From: Nonomuraea typhae
GTDB taxonomy: Bacteria > Actinomycetota > Actinomycetes > Streptosporangiales > Streptosporangiaceae
Length of the DNA: 64,000 nucleotides
Reading direction: 5' to 3'
Assembly (NCBI RefSeq): GCF_009760925.1
Contig: NZ_VRLV01000001.1
Coordinates: forward strand, 806,001-870,000
Of the stretch, positions 1 through 8,227 are shown one piece after another. Both the position numbers and the translations under genes were made by a program. The notes under the pieces were generated by a model that was not told the DNA's origin, did not search any database, and worked only from the letters and a program-made list of their open reading frames with translations. Position 1 is the first letter of the stretch; every line of letters starts with the position of its first letter.

Positions 1-1409
1 TCGTTCATCGTCTCGAGCTCTTCGTTGGTCGATTGGAGCTCTTCGTTCGTTGTCTCCAGTTCTTCGTTGGTGGACTGGAGTTCTTCGTTGGTCGTCTCCA
101 GTTCCTCGTTCAGCGATTGGAGTTCCTCATAGGCGTGCCCGAGCTCTCTGTTGGCCTGCTCGAGGTCGTCGCGGAGCCTGTGGTAGCGGGTGACGTCGTA
201 GAAGTTGACGCTGATGCCGACCAGCGCGCCCTCGCTGTTCTGCAGGGGTACCACGGAGATGTCGTAGACGCCGGACTCGGGGTGGCCGGGCCGCTGCCAG
301 ACGATTTCCTGCAGCTCCACCGTGCGCAGCTCCGCCTGCGCCTGCTCGATCACCGACCGGAGCTCGGTGGGCCGGTACGACACCTCAAGGTCCTGGAACG
401 GCCGGCCGAGGTCTCGCGGATTGAGGTTGAAAAGCAGCTCTGCCCGCGAGTTGACCAGGGCCAGCTGTCCGTTGAGGTCGAGCGCGATCTGGGCCACCGG
501 CCCTGAGGCCAGGGCCGTGGTCGTGAGCTCGCCCGTAGTCACGTGTGGGCCGTACGTCTCGTCCGACGACCACGGCGTGCGCGAGCTGGGCAGCGCCGTC
601 CCGCTCTTGGTGAACAGTCGCATCCGCAGGTTGACCGGCTGGAACCTGTCTCCGTGGTTGAGGAGCATCTCGGCCTTGCCGAGGAAGAGATAGCCCGGAT
701 TGGCCAGCGCGAAGTGGAAGCGCCTGACGACGTTGAGCTGGGTCTCGGTGTTGAAGTACATCAAGGTGTTGCGCGCGAGCAGCAGGTCGACCCGTGAGAT
801 GGGCGCGTCGCGCGTCAGGTCATTGCGCCCGAAGATGACCTGCCTGCGCAGGTCGCGGCGGAACGCGAACCCGTCCTCGACACGCTCGAAGTACGTCTCG
901 CGCAATTCCATCGGCAGCTCGCCGATTTGCCGCTCGGTGTAGGTGGCCGCCCTGGCCACCTGCAGGGCCTTCTCGTCGAGGTCCGTGGCGTAGATCTTGA
1001 CGCGTTCCTTGAACTGCTCGACGCCGAGCTCCTCGGCGAGCACCATGGCCAGGCTGTAAGCCTCCTCGCCGGTGGCGCAGCCGGCGCTCCACGCCCGGAT
1101 CGCCTTACCGGCGGGCTTGGCCGCCATCAGCGTGGGAAGCACGCTCTCGCGCAGCGCCTGCCAGGCGGCCGGATCGCGGAAGAAGCTGGTGACGTTGATG
1201 AGCAGACTGTCGAAAAGCCGGTTGAACTCCTCCGGCACCAGCTCCAGATAGTCGCGGTACTCGGCATAGGCGCTGAGCTTGAGCTCCTCCAAGCGCCTGC
1301 TGATCCTGCGCATCAGCGTCGTGCGTTTGTACCCCGTGAAGTCGAAGCCGCGCGTCTCCTTGAGCATGACCAGGAGATCGTCGAATTCGCGTTCCTCCGC
1401 CGCCGTCAC
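1..1409 (-). CDS. CheR-type methyltransferase with PAS and coiled-coil, partial
   Basis: The gene runs off the left edge; its 3' end is missing. The first ~270 residues are a CheR S-adenosylmethionine methyltransferase: an N-terminal helical part with FxGYKRTTLMRRI, then SFFRD, the SAM loop WSAGCATGEEAYSLAM and the NTLMYF block. A PAS-like segment follows, and then a heptad-like coiled coil of repeated ELETTNEELQSTNEE units reaching the window edge. This is the usual build of CheB/CheR/PAS signalling proteins, which often continue into a kinase or GGDEF module, so the output domain cannot be seen. The GTG start was chosen because it is the first start after the in-frame stop of the upstream cheB gene, 30 bp away; a TTG six bases upstream is possible. 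It is probably cotranscribed with that gene. CheR normally methylates glutamates on chemoreceptors, but no receptor gene is present here. Confidence 0.88.
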   Translation of the reverse strand, partial: MTAAEEREFDDLLVMLKETRGFDFTGYKRTTLMRRISRRLEELKLSAYAEYRDYLELVPEEFNRLFDSLLINVTSFFRDPAAWQALRESVLPTLMAAKPAGKAIRAWSAGCATGEEAYSLAMVLAEELGVEQFKERVKIYATDLDEKALQVARAATYTERQIGELPMELRETYFERVEDGFAFRRDLRRQVIFGRNDLTRDAPISRVDLLLARNTLMYFNTETQLNVVRRFHFALANPGYLFLGKAEMLLNHGDRFQPVNLRMRLFTKSGTALPSSRTPWSSDETYGPHVTTGELTTTALASGPVAQIALDLNGQLALVNSRAELLFNLNPRDLGRPFQDLEVSYRPTELRSVIEQAQAELRTVELQEIVWQRPGHPESGVYDISVVPLQNSEGALVGISVNFYDVTRYHRLRDDLEQANRELGHAYEELQSLNEELETTNEELQSTNEELETTNEELQSTNEELETMN

Positions 1410-1439
1410 AGCCAACCAGTTTACGCCTGACCACCCTTT

Positions 1440-2447
1440 TCAGAGGCTGGCGAGCCCGCCCTCGACCTCGAGCGTGGCCTGCAGTGCCCGGATCGTCTCA
1501 CCCGCTTCCCGGGTCTCGCGAGCCTGCTCGGCCAGGCGCGCGACCGCCACCCTGTGGCCCCGCCCCGCGGCAGAGTCGATCATGCGTTCCAGCAGCCTCT
1601 GGCGCTCCTCCAGGCGCAGGATGGCGACCCACAAAGCCCGTTCGACGACGGCCGCATGTCCGGAGGTCATGGCGTTCAGCGACCACGAGTGCCCGACCCG
1701 GCAGGTGTAGCGCTGCTCGCGCGGGCCATGCTGCTCATAGAGCGGGCCGTTGCATTCGGGACAGGTGAAGCCGGTCAGCTCGCCCGCCGGGGTGTCCGGC
1801 AACTGCGGCCGCAGATAGCGGGAGATCTCCCGCCGTAGTTCCTCGTCCGGACTCGCCGCCCTCCGCGGTGCAGGGGTACGGCTCTGCCGTACCACCCAGT
1901 CCGCCAACTGCGTCACCTGGAGGACCTGCGCCCCTTCCGCCGCCTTGGCAGCCGCCACGGGCATGCCGGTGAAGTCGCTTTGACGCGGATCCTGAACGGC
2001 GACCCTACCGCCGTGGCGCTCGATCACCGCGCAGCCCCGCGCGCCGTCGTCGAGCGTGCCGCTGAGCACGATCCCCGACACGCGCGGCCCGGCGTCCATC
2101 GCCGCGCTCATGAAGAGCAGATCGGCCGCCGGGCGGTAGCCGTTGTAGCGCGGTCCGCGGGTCAGGTGCAGCCTGCCGGCGTCGACCAGCAGGTGGTGAT
2201 CCGGTATCGCCACACGGATCTCGCCCAGGGCGATCGGGGTCCCGTCTTCGGCGGGCATGGCTTTGAGCGGGCCGGATCTGTCGAGGATGCCGGCCAGGGC
2301 GCTGCCCGCGCTGGCCGAGACGTGCAGGACAACCAGAACCGCTGCTCGCAGCCCGGGAGGGAGGCGCGAGACCAGCACGCGCAACGGTTCGACCCCGCCG
2401 GCTGAGGCGGCCACGACCACGAGGTCTCTTGCCTGATGGTTGTCCAC
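1440..2447 (-). CDS. CheB-type methylesterase with C-terminal zinc-ribbon-like domain
   Basis: 335 residues. Residues ~8-190 are a CheB methylesterase domain with the expected triad: Ser15 in AASAGG, His42 in VLHVS and Asp134 in SGTLDDG. There is no receiver domain, so this is a stand-alone CheB. The C-terminal ~100 residues contain a CPEC...CRVGHSW metal-binding-like cluster followed by helices, as in CheB proteins found outside chemotaxis operons. The start is GTG just after a GGGG-rich leader. It lies upstream of, and on the same strand as, the CheR-PAS gene, so the two probably form one operon. Its in vivo substrate is unknown because no methyl-accepting receptor is visible. Confidence 0.88.
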   Translation of the reverse strand: MDNHQARDLVVVAASAGGVEPLRVLVSRLPPGLRAAVLVVLHVSASAGSALAGILDRSGPLKAMPAEDGTPIALGEIRVAIPDHHLLVDAGRLHLTRGPRYNGYRPAADLLFMSAAMDAGPRVSGIVLSGTLDDGARGCAVIERHGGRVAVQDPRQSDFTGMPVAAAKAAEGAQVLQVTQLADWVVRQSRTPAPRRAASPDEELRREISRYLRPQLPDTPAGELTGFTCPECNGPLYEQHGPREQRYTCRVGHSWSLNAMTSGHAAVVERALWVAILRLEERQRLLERMIDSAAGRGHRVAVARLAEQARETREAGETIRALQATLEVEGGLASL

Positions 2448-2540
2448 TCATGCCCCCTGCCCAGATCTGCCGCCCATGCACGGCTCCGGCGCATCTCGTG
2501 GCCGCGCGTCGGCTACCCGATGGCGGCTGCTGCAGGGGTG

Positions 2541-2564
2541 GTTTAGCATCCCCCGGAGGGGCAT
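2541..2564 (+). promoter_or_regulatory. candidate SigB-type promoter
   Basis: GTTTAG, a 12-base spacer, then GGGCAT. This resembles the general stress sigma-B promoter pattern (GTTTAA-N12-14-GGGTAT) and lies about 160 bp upstream of the anti-sigma-type ATPase gene, facing it. This is a pattern match only. Confidence 0.45.
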
Positions 2565-2723
2565 GGCGTTTTGAGAGGGAAAGGCTCCGGCTCGTGGTGA
2601 GGGCCCGTTTCCAGGCTCTCCGCGACCCTCGTCGCCTGCCGGAGCGTTATCGCGAACCGCATGCTGGGGGAGGAGAGCCGGCCGCGTGAACGGCATCGCC
2701 GATCACGAGGAGGGTCAGCGAGC

Positions 2724-3137
2724 ATGAGGGTGAGCCCGACCACCGTCTGGCCGGTCAGCGATGACTTGGCCGGTATTCGACAGCTGGTGGACACCTACGC
2801 CCACCGGGCGGGCTTGATCTCTCGCAAGCGAGAGGACCTGCAACTGGCGGTCAACGAAGCGGTCACCAACGTTCTCGACCATGCCGGCGGCCGAGGTCAG
2901 GTCCGCCTCCACATGGATGACGAGCATCTGACCGTCGACATTTACGACGAGGCCGGGTTGCTTGCTCCCGGCGCCTTCCCCGCTCAGTTGCCGGAGATCG
3001 CCGGCCGTGCCCGCGAGCCCGGTGGTTTCGGAGTCGGCCTGTGGCTGATGCGGCGTCTCTGCGACGAGGCGACCATCACCCAGATGCCTGGCTGGTCACG
3101 GGTACGCCTGCGTATGCGCCGAACTTCGGAGTCGTGA
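2724..3137 (+). CDS. anti-sigma-factor-type ATP-binding protein (HATPase_c)
   Basis: 137 residues, the size of SpoIIAB/RsbW-type kinases. The N box is LQLAVNEAVTNVLDHAGG and the glycine-rich lid is GGFGVGLWLMRRLCDE. This family binds a sigma factor and phosphorylates a partner STAS protein on serine. The ATG at 2724 was chosen over a longer reading because AGGAGGG-like sequence (2707-2714) lies at good spacing. Two STAS-domain genes follow directly, giving a plausible partner-switching set, though no sigma factor gene is adjacent. A SigB-like promoter lies upstream. Confidence 0.85.
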   Translation: MRVSPTTVWPVSDDLAGIRQLVDTYAHRAGLISRKREDLQLAVNEAVTNVLDHAGGRGQVRLHMDDEHLTVDIYDEAGLLAPGAFPAQLPEIAGRAREPGGFGVGLWLMRRLCDEATITQMPGWSRVRLRMRRTSES

Positions 3138-3159
3138 ACCATGCACGAGCCGACCAATC

Positions 3160-3843
3160 ATGAGAACAGGCCACCGGCGGCCGCTGTCCGCCCGGATCGC
3201 CCGCATCGGCGAACAGGCGGCCACCGTCGTCGTCACGGGCACCCTCGACCGCAGCACGCGACACGTGCTGCAGACGGTCCTGTCGAACCTGATCCCCTCC
3301 GGCATCGTCCACGTTCTGATAGAGGCGACCGAGCTGGACTTCTGCGACGTCAGCGGCGCCCGCGTGCTGGAAGAGGCGCACGCGCTGCTGTACGCCGCCG
3401 GTGGCGCTCTCACCATGACGCCCTCACCTCCGGTTGCCCGGATGCTGGAGCTGCTCTGGCCACGCCACGAGCGCGCCTTTCCCAACGTCGTCACCCTGCC
3501 TGCCGTCGCACCCGTACGGCACCTGCCCACCATGCGAACGCTCGGCGTCAAACGCGGACGAGCGTCGGCCAAGAAGGAATCCGCCATCACACCCGCACGG
3601 CCACCCATCGACACCGCCGCCGCCATCGAGCGCTCCAGGCGACTTCACCACCATGCCGAGACCCTGACCGTGATCGCATGCGAGCAAGTCCGCCGCTCCT
3701 GCCAGGCCCTGGCCGCCCTGCACGACGCCTTCGTCATCACCCACCACGTCCAAGCCGACACAAGCCCGCTCCGGCCGTGTACGGCCACGCATCCCGCCAA
3801 GGCCGAAGCCTTCCGGGCCCGGGCTGACCACGTCGTCGCTTGA
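3160..3843 (+). CDS. STAS-domain protein with C-terminal extension
   Basis: 227 residues. Residues ~10-110 form a STAS domain (VVVTGTLDRSTRHVL, then LDFCDVSGARVLEEA, where the serine is the likely phosphorylation site of an anti-anti-sigma factor). The remaining ~110 residues are charged and helical, with no recognised domain. It begins 22 bp after the ATPase gene, so the two are probably cotranscribed and functionally paired. The ribosome-binding site is weak and the start codon is therefore uncertain. Confidence 0.75.
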   Translation: MRTGHRRPLSARIARIGEQAATVVVTGTLDRSTRHVLQTVLSNLIPSGIVHVLIEATELDFCDVSGARVLEEAHALLYAAGGALTMTPSPPVARMLELLWPRHERAFPNVVTLPAVAPVRHLPTMRTLGVKRGRASAKKESAITPARPPIDTAAAIERSRRLHHHAETLTVIACEQVRRSCQALAALHDAFVITHHVQADTSPLRPCTATHPAKAEAFRARADHVVA

Positions 3844-3986
3844 GGCCGCGCGATCCTCAACCGCTGCCCGACGTCACCGCCATCACCGACTTCAACCGCA
3901 GGATCGGCGCCGAACCGAACGTCTACCTGGAACGTCACCGGCCCGCAAGACGGCCGCATCGGCGTCGTAGCGGGGGCTGCAGGGGT

Positions 3987-4011
3987 GTTTTCTGGCCGAT
4001 GGCCAGGGTAG
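3987..4011 (+). promoter_or_regulatory. candidate SigB-type promoter
   Basis: GTTTTC, a 13-base spacer and GGGTAG. The predicted transcript start (~4018) falls only a few bases before the ATG at 4023, so the mRNA could be nearly leaderless. The flanking CTGCAGGGGTG also precedes the similar site at 2541. Confidence 0.4.
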
Positions 4012-4022
4012 GCGCGCGGCTG

Positions 4023-4808
4023 ATGAGTGGGGAACGGCCGATCCTGCGTGCCAAACTCGCGGCCGAACGGGCACAGGAAGCCCGGCGGCGCGCCCAGCAG
4101 GCCGCCGAAAGGCTCACCGAGCTGGCCGCGGCCACGGGCATTGACGCCGTGGATCCCCAGACCGCGGACCCCGCGCAGCCGGATCAGCCGCCGGACTCGT
4201 CGCCGGCGTCACCCGCCGCCACCGCCCGCGATCAGGCTCTGAAGGCCGTGCGGAGCCTTCAGGCCGCCCGGCAGCACGCCTGCGAAGCACACCTGGAGAC
4301 CGCAGCCGCGCTGGAACGGCTGGCCCGCCTGTACGATGCCCACGTCAAGGACGACCCCACGGTCTCGGCCCGCCGCTACCTGGCCGGGGCCACGCGAGCA
4401 AGAGCCGAAGCCGCGCTGCACCGCCACCTGGCCGAGCCGCCCGCCATCCATCTGCATCACCCGGGTCTGCAGATCCGTTCCCAGCACGACGGCGACGTGG
4501 CTGTGTGCACCCTGCGCGGCGACCTCGACACCCGTACCAGCCGCCACCTGTCCGGCGCGCTGGCCGCCCACACCGACCTCGCGTGCCTGCGGCTGGTCCT
4601 GGACGTGACCCGGCTGAACAGCTGCGACTCCAGCGGCCTGCACGTGCTCATCCTGTACGCCGGCATCACCCATACGGCGGGCGGCTGCCTGCGCCTGGCC
4701 GGGACCGGCGGCCTGGTCGCCCGCGCGCTGGAGATCTCCGGCCTGGCCGAGATCCTGCCCACGGACCTGAGCCTGGCTGAGGCGCTGGATGTCGCCAACG
4801 CCCTTTGA
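4023..4808 (+). CDS. STAS-domain protein with helical N-terminal region
   Basis: 261 residues from ATG 4023. The first ~160 residues are alanine/arginine-rich and helical (possible coiled coil) with a proline-rich break. The C-terminal ~100 residues are a STAS domain: VAVCTLRGDLDTRTSRHL and RLNSCDSSGLHVLI, which carries the serine of anti-anti-sigma factors. The N-terminal helices resemble the sensor halves of stressosome-type STAS proteins, but no named sensor fold is recognisable. Starts at 3840 (TTG) or 3999 (ATG) are possible; 4023 was chosen because a promoter-like element sits immediately upstream. Confidence 0.75.
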   Translation: MSGERPILRAKLAAERAQEARRRAQQAAERLTELAAATGIDAVDPQTADPAQPDQPPDSSPASPAATARDQALKAVRSLQAARQHACEAHLETAAALERLARLYDAHVKDDPTVSARRYLAGATRARAEAALHRHLAEPPAIHLHHPGLQIRSQHDGDVAVCTLRGDLDTRTSRHLSGALAAHTDLACLRLVLDVTRLNSCDSSGLHVLILYAGITHTAGGCLRLAGTGGLVARALEISGLAEILPTDLSLAEALDVANAL

Positions 4809-5173
4809 CCCGTGGCTCGTCCTGCTGGTGCTCATGGGGCGCCCTACCCGCGACGCTCATGTCGAATCGGCCGGGACGGCTCATGCCGTACATGCATGAA
4901 AGGCGTGCACATGGGCAGGCGACGTTCTTGCCGACGAGGACCATGTGGGTGCGCGGCGAGGAGGAGCACCCGCACGCCGCACGTCGCCCTGCGGGCACCG
5001 GAGGCCATCTGGGACGCGCCTCGCACGGGGCACGCCGAGGCCGAGTGCCTGACGAAGGACCTGGAGGACACAGACGTGCAGGATCTGCACTTCACCGCCT
5101 TCATGAAGGCCAATCGATCGCGTCCGCGACCCCATCAGCGGCCGCGGCAGGAACTGACAGGAAGGAAGATCTC
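4809..5173 (+). other. 365-bp gap without a convincing gene
   Basis: Open frames cross this interval but show arginine/cysteine-rich shadow composition and no recognisable domain. It probably holds the leader of the CBS-domain gene; I see no clear promoter, hairpin or repeat. Confidence 0.4.
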
Positions 5174-5593
5174 ATGCCGACCGCACGAGACATCATGACC
5201 CCGCACGCCGAGTGCGTGAACTCCGACGAATCCTTGGCCGTGGCCGCCGAGAAGATGGCCCGGCTGGATGTCGGCGCGCTGCCCATCTGCGGCCCGGACA
5301 ACCGTCTCAAGGGCATGCTCACCGACCGCGACATCGTCATCAAGGCCCTGGCCAAGGGCAAAGACCCCAAGTCGTGTACGGCAGGCGAATTCGCCCAGGG
5401 TAAGCCGGTCACCATCGGCGCCGACGACGACGCCCGCGAGATCCTGCGCACCATGGCCAGCCACAAGGTCCGCCGCCTGCCCGTCATCGACGGCCACGAT
5501 CTGGTCGGCATGGTCGCCCTGGCCGACGTCACCAAGACCATGCCCGACGCCCCGATCAGCGACCTGCTCGACGCGCTGACCCACGACGACTGA
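5174..5593 (+). CDS. CBS-domain protein (Hrp1-like)
   Basis: 139 residues made of two CBS motifs (residues ~7-60 and ~75-130), each with the typical LPV/LPI...G(M/L)LTDRD pattern. It is similar in size and layout to mycobacterial hypoxic response protein 1. CBS pairs bind adenine nucleotides and act as energy or redox sensors. The ATG at 5174 follows GAAGGAAG, a good ribosome-binding site; the longer frame upstream is rejected. It lies in a stress-signalling neighbourhood (STAS/anti-sigma genes). Confidence 0.85.
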   Translation: MPTARDIMTPHAECVNSDESLAVAAEKMARLDVGALPICGPDNRLKGMLTDRDIVIKALAKGKDPKSCTAGEFAQGKPVTIGADDDAREILRTMASHKVRRLPVIDGHDLVGMVALADVTKTMPDAPISDLLDALTHDD

Positions 5594-5636
5594 AGCACAG
5601 CGGCGGTCGAGGGTCGGTGGAGGGCCGGGATCCGGT

Positions 5637-6191
5637 TCAGCACGGCGGCTCTCCCCGATTCAAACTGCGGTCACCCGGCCCGATCGTGGCGCGCATGTTG
5701 CACTCCATCATCTCCAGCGCCGCCTCGGCCAGGCCGGGATCGATGTGGGCCACGCAGTCCCGGGCCACGTGCAAGGTGAACTCGCGCACGTAGGCGTCCC
5801 GCGCCGTGTACAGGATGCATTGCTCGGTCACCTGCCCGGCCAGCACCAACGTGTCCACCTTCTGCCGACGGAGCAGGTACTCCAGCGGCGTCCCGAAGAA
5901 GGCGCTGTGCCGTACCTTGGGCAGAAAGGCGCAATCGGCGGGCAGGAGAGGTTTGACCAAGTCGGGCCGCTGCCCCTCGAGGGCGCGCCGCTGGATGAGG
6001 CCGGGACCGGCGGTGAAGTCCCCATAGTTGTCGTTGACGTAGATCACCTCGACGTCCGGGCGGGCGCCGGCGGTGCGTACCAGCCGGGTCAGCGGCTCTA
6101 TCGTCTCCTCGACGCTGCGGGTCAGAAGCGCTGCGTCCTCGTGCTCGTAGGGGTTGAACATATCTACCACGACCAGGGCGATCCCGCTCAC
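5637..6191 (-). CDS. isochorismatase-family cysteine hydrolase
   Basis: 184 residues. It has the family triad: Asp in LVVVDMFN near residue 10, Lys in LPKVRHSAF, and the nucleophile Cys in GQVTEQCILYTA. The substrate is unknown; the family includes nicotinamidases and amide hydrolases. The GTG start overlaps the stop of the upstream methyltransferase as GTGA and has GGAG upstream, so the longer N-terminal reading is rejected and translational coupling is likely. Confidence 0.85.
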   Translation of the reverse strand: MSGIALVVVDMFNPYEHEDAALLTRSVEETIEPLTRLVRTAGARPDVEVIYVNDNYGDFTAGPGLIQRRALEGQRPDLVKPLLPADCAFLPKVRHSAFFGTPLEYLLRRQKVDTLVLAGQVTEQCILYTARDAYVREFTLHVARDCVAHIDPGLAEAALEMMECNMRATIGPGDRSLNRGEPPC

Positions 6192-6871
6192 TGTCGTGGC
6201 TCCAGGGGCTGCGGCGTCCGCGAGCGGTCCGCACGGATGACCACCAGTTCCTCGTAGCGCTGACCCGGCAGGATCAGACCCTGCTCCTCCAGCCAGGCCG
6301 CGCGCGCCCACATGACCGGCCCGAACGCCTCCCGCTTGCGCGCCGCCACTCTGGCACGCAAACCAGCCGCACGCAGGCGTGACAGCGATGCGGCGACGCC
6401 GCTCAACGCCGACTGCACGATCAGCAGACGTCCGCCGGGACGCAGGTGCGCCGCAACCCCGGCGCAGATCTCGTCCAGAAGCCGCCGCCCGTCCAGTCCC
6501 GCGTCCCAGGCGCGCGCTCTGCTCTGCCGGCCGGGCCGGGCCTCACTGCCCACCTCATAGGGCGGATTGGCCACGATGAGGTCGAAGACCTCGTCGCCGA
6601 TCGGGGCGAACAGGCTGCCCCGCATCACCCTCACCCGCAGTCCGTGGGCCAGCGCGTTGATCCGTGCGGCCAGCACGGCACGCCACGACAGGTCCACCGC
6701 CGTCACCCGAGAGTGCCCGCCACGCGCCGCGCACAGGGCGAGCACCCCGGTGCCCGTACACAGGTCGAGCACCCTCGCACCGGTCGGTAGCACGTCGGCG
6801 GCCAGCGCGGCGGCGAGGAGGGCGGTGTCACCCTTCGGCCGGTAGACCCCCGGCGGCCTCAGCAAGAACAT
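6188..6871 (-). CDS. NPPY-motif SAM methyltransferase (HemK2/PrmC-like)
   Basis: 227 residues. The SAM-binding loop is LDLCTGTGVLAL and the substrate motif is IVANPPYEVG, the signature of N-methyltransferases acting on glutamine, adenine or similar planar amino groups. The short N-terminus (GVYRPKGDTALL) matches the HemK2/Mtq2 subgroup rather than full PrmC. It is the first gene of a two-gene unit with the hydrolase. The exact substrate cannot be told from sequence. Confidence 0.82.
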   Translation of the reverse strand: MFLLRPPGVYRPKGDTALLAAALAADVLPTGARVLDLCTGTGVLALCAARGGHSRVTAVDLSWRAVLAARINALAHGLRVRVMRGSLFAPIGDEVFDLIVANPPYEVGSEARPGRQSRARAWDAGLDGRRLLDEICAGVAAHLRPGGRLLIVQSALSGVAASLSRLRAAGLRARVAARKREAFGPVMWARAAWLEEQGLILPGQRYEELVVIRADRSRTPQPLEPRQ

Positions 6872-7018
6872 GTCGCCCAGCTACCCCAAAACGGACGAAC
6901 CACGCGCCTGGCCGGCACCCGTCGCAGGCGTGCCGTACTTCCCTGTCCGAGGCCGGCCGGGCGACGGCCCTCGGGCAGTCGCGACACAAGATCGCTGGAA
7001 CCCGATGCCGCTCCGTTC

Positions 7019-7049
7019 TTGCCATGACATCGCCATGTATGGTTATCAT
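7019..7049 (+). promoter_or_regulatory. candidate promoter of the CmtR-like gene
   Basis: TTGCCA at 7019-7024 and TATCAT at 7044-7049 (19-base spacer). The predicted transcript start falls at or next to the ATG at 7056, suggesting a leaderless mRNA; no ribosome-binding site precedes the ATG. Confidence 0.35.
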
Positions 7050-7063
7050 CGCCATATGGCGAT
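7048..7063. promoter_or_regulatory. perfect 16-bp palindrome, likely ArsR operator
   Basis: ATCGCCATATGGCGAT is a perfect palindrome covering the start codon of the ArsR-family gene. A further ATCGCCAT half-site lies at 7030-7037. This fits autorepression by the encoded sensor. Confidence 0.65.
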
Positions 7064-7463
7064 TGATAGGGATGCCGGACTCTGCGTCAGTGCCGAAATC
7101 GCCGCCGGCATCACCCCGGCGGCCGCGCTCTTCCACTCCCTGGCCGACGAGACCCGGCTGCGCATCGTGGCCCGGCTGGCCCGTGGTGAGGCCCGGGTGG
7201 TTGACCTGACCGCCGAGCTGGGCCTGGCCCAGTCCACGGTGTCCAAGCACCTGGCCTGCCTGCGCGACTGCCACCTCGTCGACTACCGCGCCGAAGGCCG
7301 CCAGTCCTTCTACTCCCTGACCCGGCCCGAACTGATGGACCTTCTCAGCGCGGCCGAGCACCTGCTGCGCGCCACCGGCCATGCGGTCACCATCTGCCCC
7401 ATGCCCAGCTCCGGCCACGGCGGCGACCGTAGCGCGCTCGAGACAGGAGAGGTGACGGTGTGA
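7056..7463 (+). CDS. ArsR-family metal sensor, CmtR-like
   Basis: 135 residues, winged helix. The recognition region is LGLAQSTVSKHLACLRDCHL. Cys68 and Cys72 (CLRDC) occupy the positions of the Cd/Pb ligands Cys57/Cys61 of mycobacterial CmtR, and Cys114 near the C-terminus could be the third ligand (Cys102 in CmtR); Cys10 is an extra N-terminal cysteine. It probably represses itself and the CDF exporter that follows with a GTGA overlap, releasing DNA on binding Cd, Pb or a similar soft metal. The metal identity is inferred from ligand position only. Confidence 0.85.
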   Translation: MAIDRDAGLCVSAEIAAGITPAAALFHSLADETRLRIVARLARGEARVVDLTAELGLAQSTVSKHLACLRDCHLVDYRAEGRQSFYSLTRPELMDLLSAAEHLLRATGHAVTICPMPSSGHGGDRSALETGEVTV

Positions 7464-8179
7464 CCGCGCTCAACCCGCCCGGCCTCGGTCTCACCCCGGC
7501 GCGGCGTACCCTGCTGCAGCGCCGGATCCGATGGCTGGTCGCCGCGACCATCACCTACAACGTGATCGAAGCCGCCGTGGCCATCACCGCCGGAACCATA
7601 GCCTCCTCCGCCGCGCTGATCGGTTTCGGCCTCGACTCCATCGTCGAAGTGGCCTCCGCCGCCGCGGTCGCCTGGCAGTTCTCGGCCGCCGACCACGAGA
7701 GGCGGGAGAAGGCCGCGTTGCGCGTCATCGCGATCTCGTTCTTCGCGCTGGCCGCCTATGTCGCCTTCGACGCGGTACGCGCCCTGTTCGGCGCCGGCGA
7801 GGCCGAGCACTCCGCCGCGGGTCTGATCCTGGCCGCGCTCAGCCTGGTCATCATGCCGTTCCTATCGGCCGCCCAGCGGCGCGCGGGCCGCGAACTCGGC
7901 TCCGCTTCCGCGGTGGCCGACTCCAAGCAGACCCTGCTGTGCACCTACCTGTCCGGTGTGCTCCTGGTCGGGCTCGCGTTGAACAGCCTGTTCGGCTGGT
8001 CCTGGGCCGACCTGATCGCCGCCCTGGTCATCGCGGCCGTGGCCGTCAAGGAAGGTCGCGAGGCGTGGCGCGGTGACGCCTGCTGCGCCGTACCCCCGAT
8101 CGCCACCGCCGGCGCGGCCACGGCCGAGACGGGCTGCGCCGACGGCTGCTGCAGCTCGGAGAGTGAGAGCGGCCGATGA
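7460..8179 (+). CDS. CDF-family cation exporter with Cys-rich tail
   Basis: 239 residues with about five to six membrane segments. IGFGLDSIVE and SASAVADSKQT are the acidic transport-site motifs of a cation diffusion facilitator. It lacks the long cytoplasmic metallochaperone-like domain of ZitB/YiiP, and instead ends in a cysteine-rich tail (DACCAVPP, CADGCCSS) that could bind soft metals. The GTG start overlaps the regulator stop (GTGA) with GGAGAGG upstream. Likely exports Cd, Pb or Zn from the cytoplasm. Confidence 0.82.
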   Translation: MTALNPPGLGLTPARRTLLQRRIRWLVAATITYNVIEAAVAITAGTIASSAALIGFGLDSIVEVASAAAVAWQFSAADHERREKAALRVIAISFFALAAYVAFDAVRALFGAGEAEHSAAGLILAALSLVIMPFLSAAQRRAGRELGSASAVADSKQTLLCTYLSGVLLVGLALNSLFGWSWADLIAALVIAAVAVKEGREAWRGDACCAVPPIATAGAATAETGCADGCCSSESESGR

Positions 8180-8227
8180 CCGGACGCGACGGCGGATCCG
8201 GCTCCTGTTCCGAAACCATGACCTGGC

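Noticed and set aside
1..140. Tandem repeat at the left edge
   Set aside because: It is the codon-level image of a protein coiled coil (ELETTNEELQSTNEE), not a DNA repeat with its own role.
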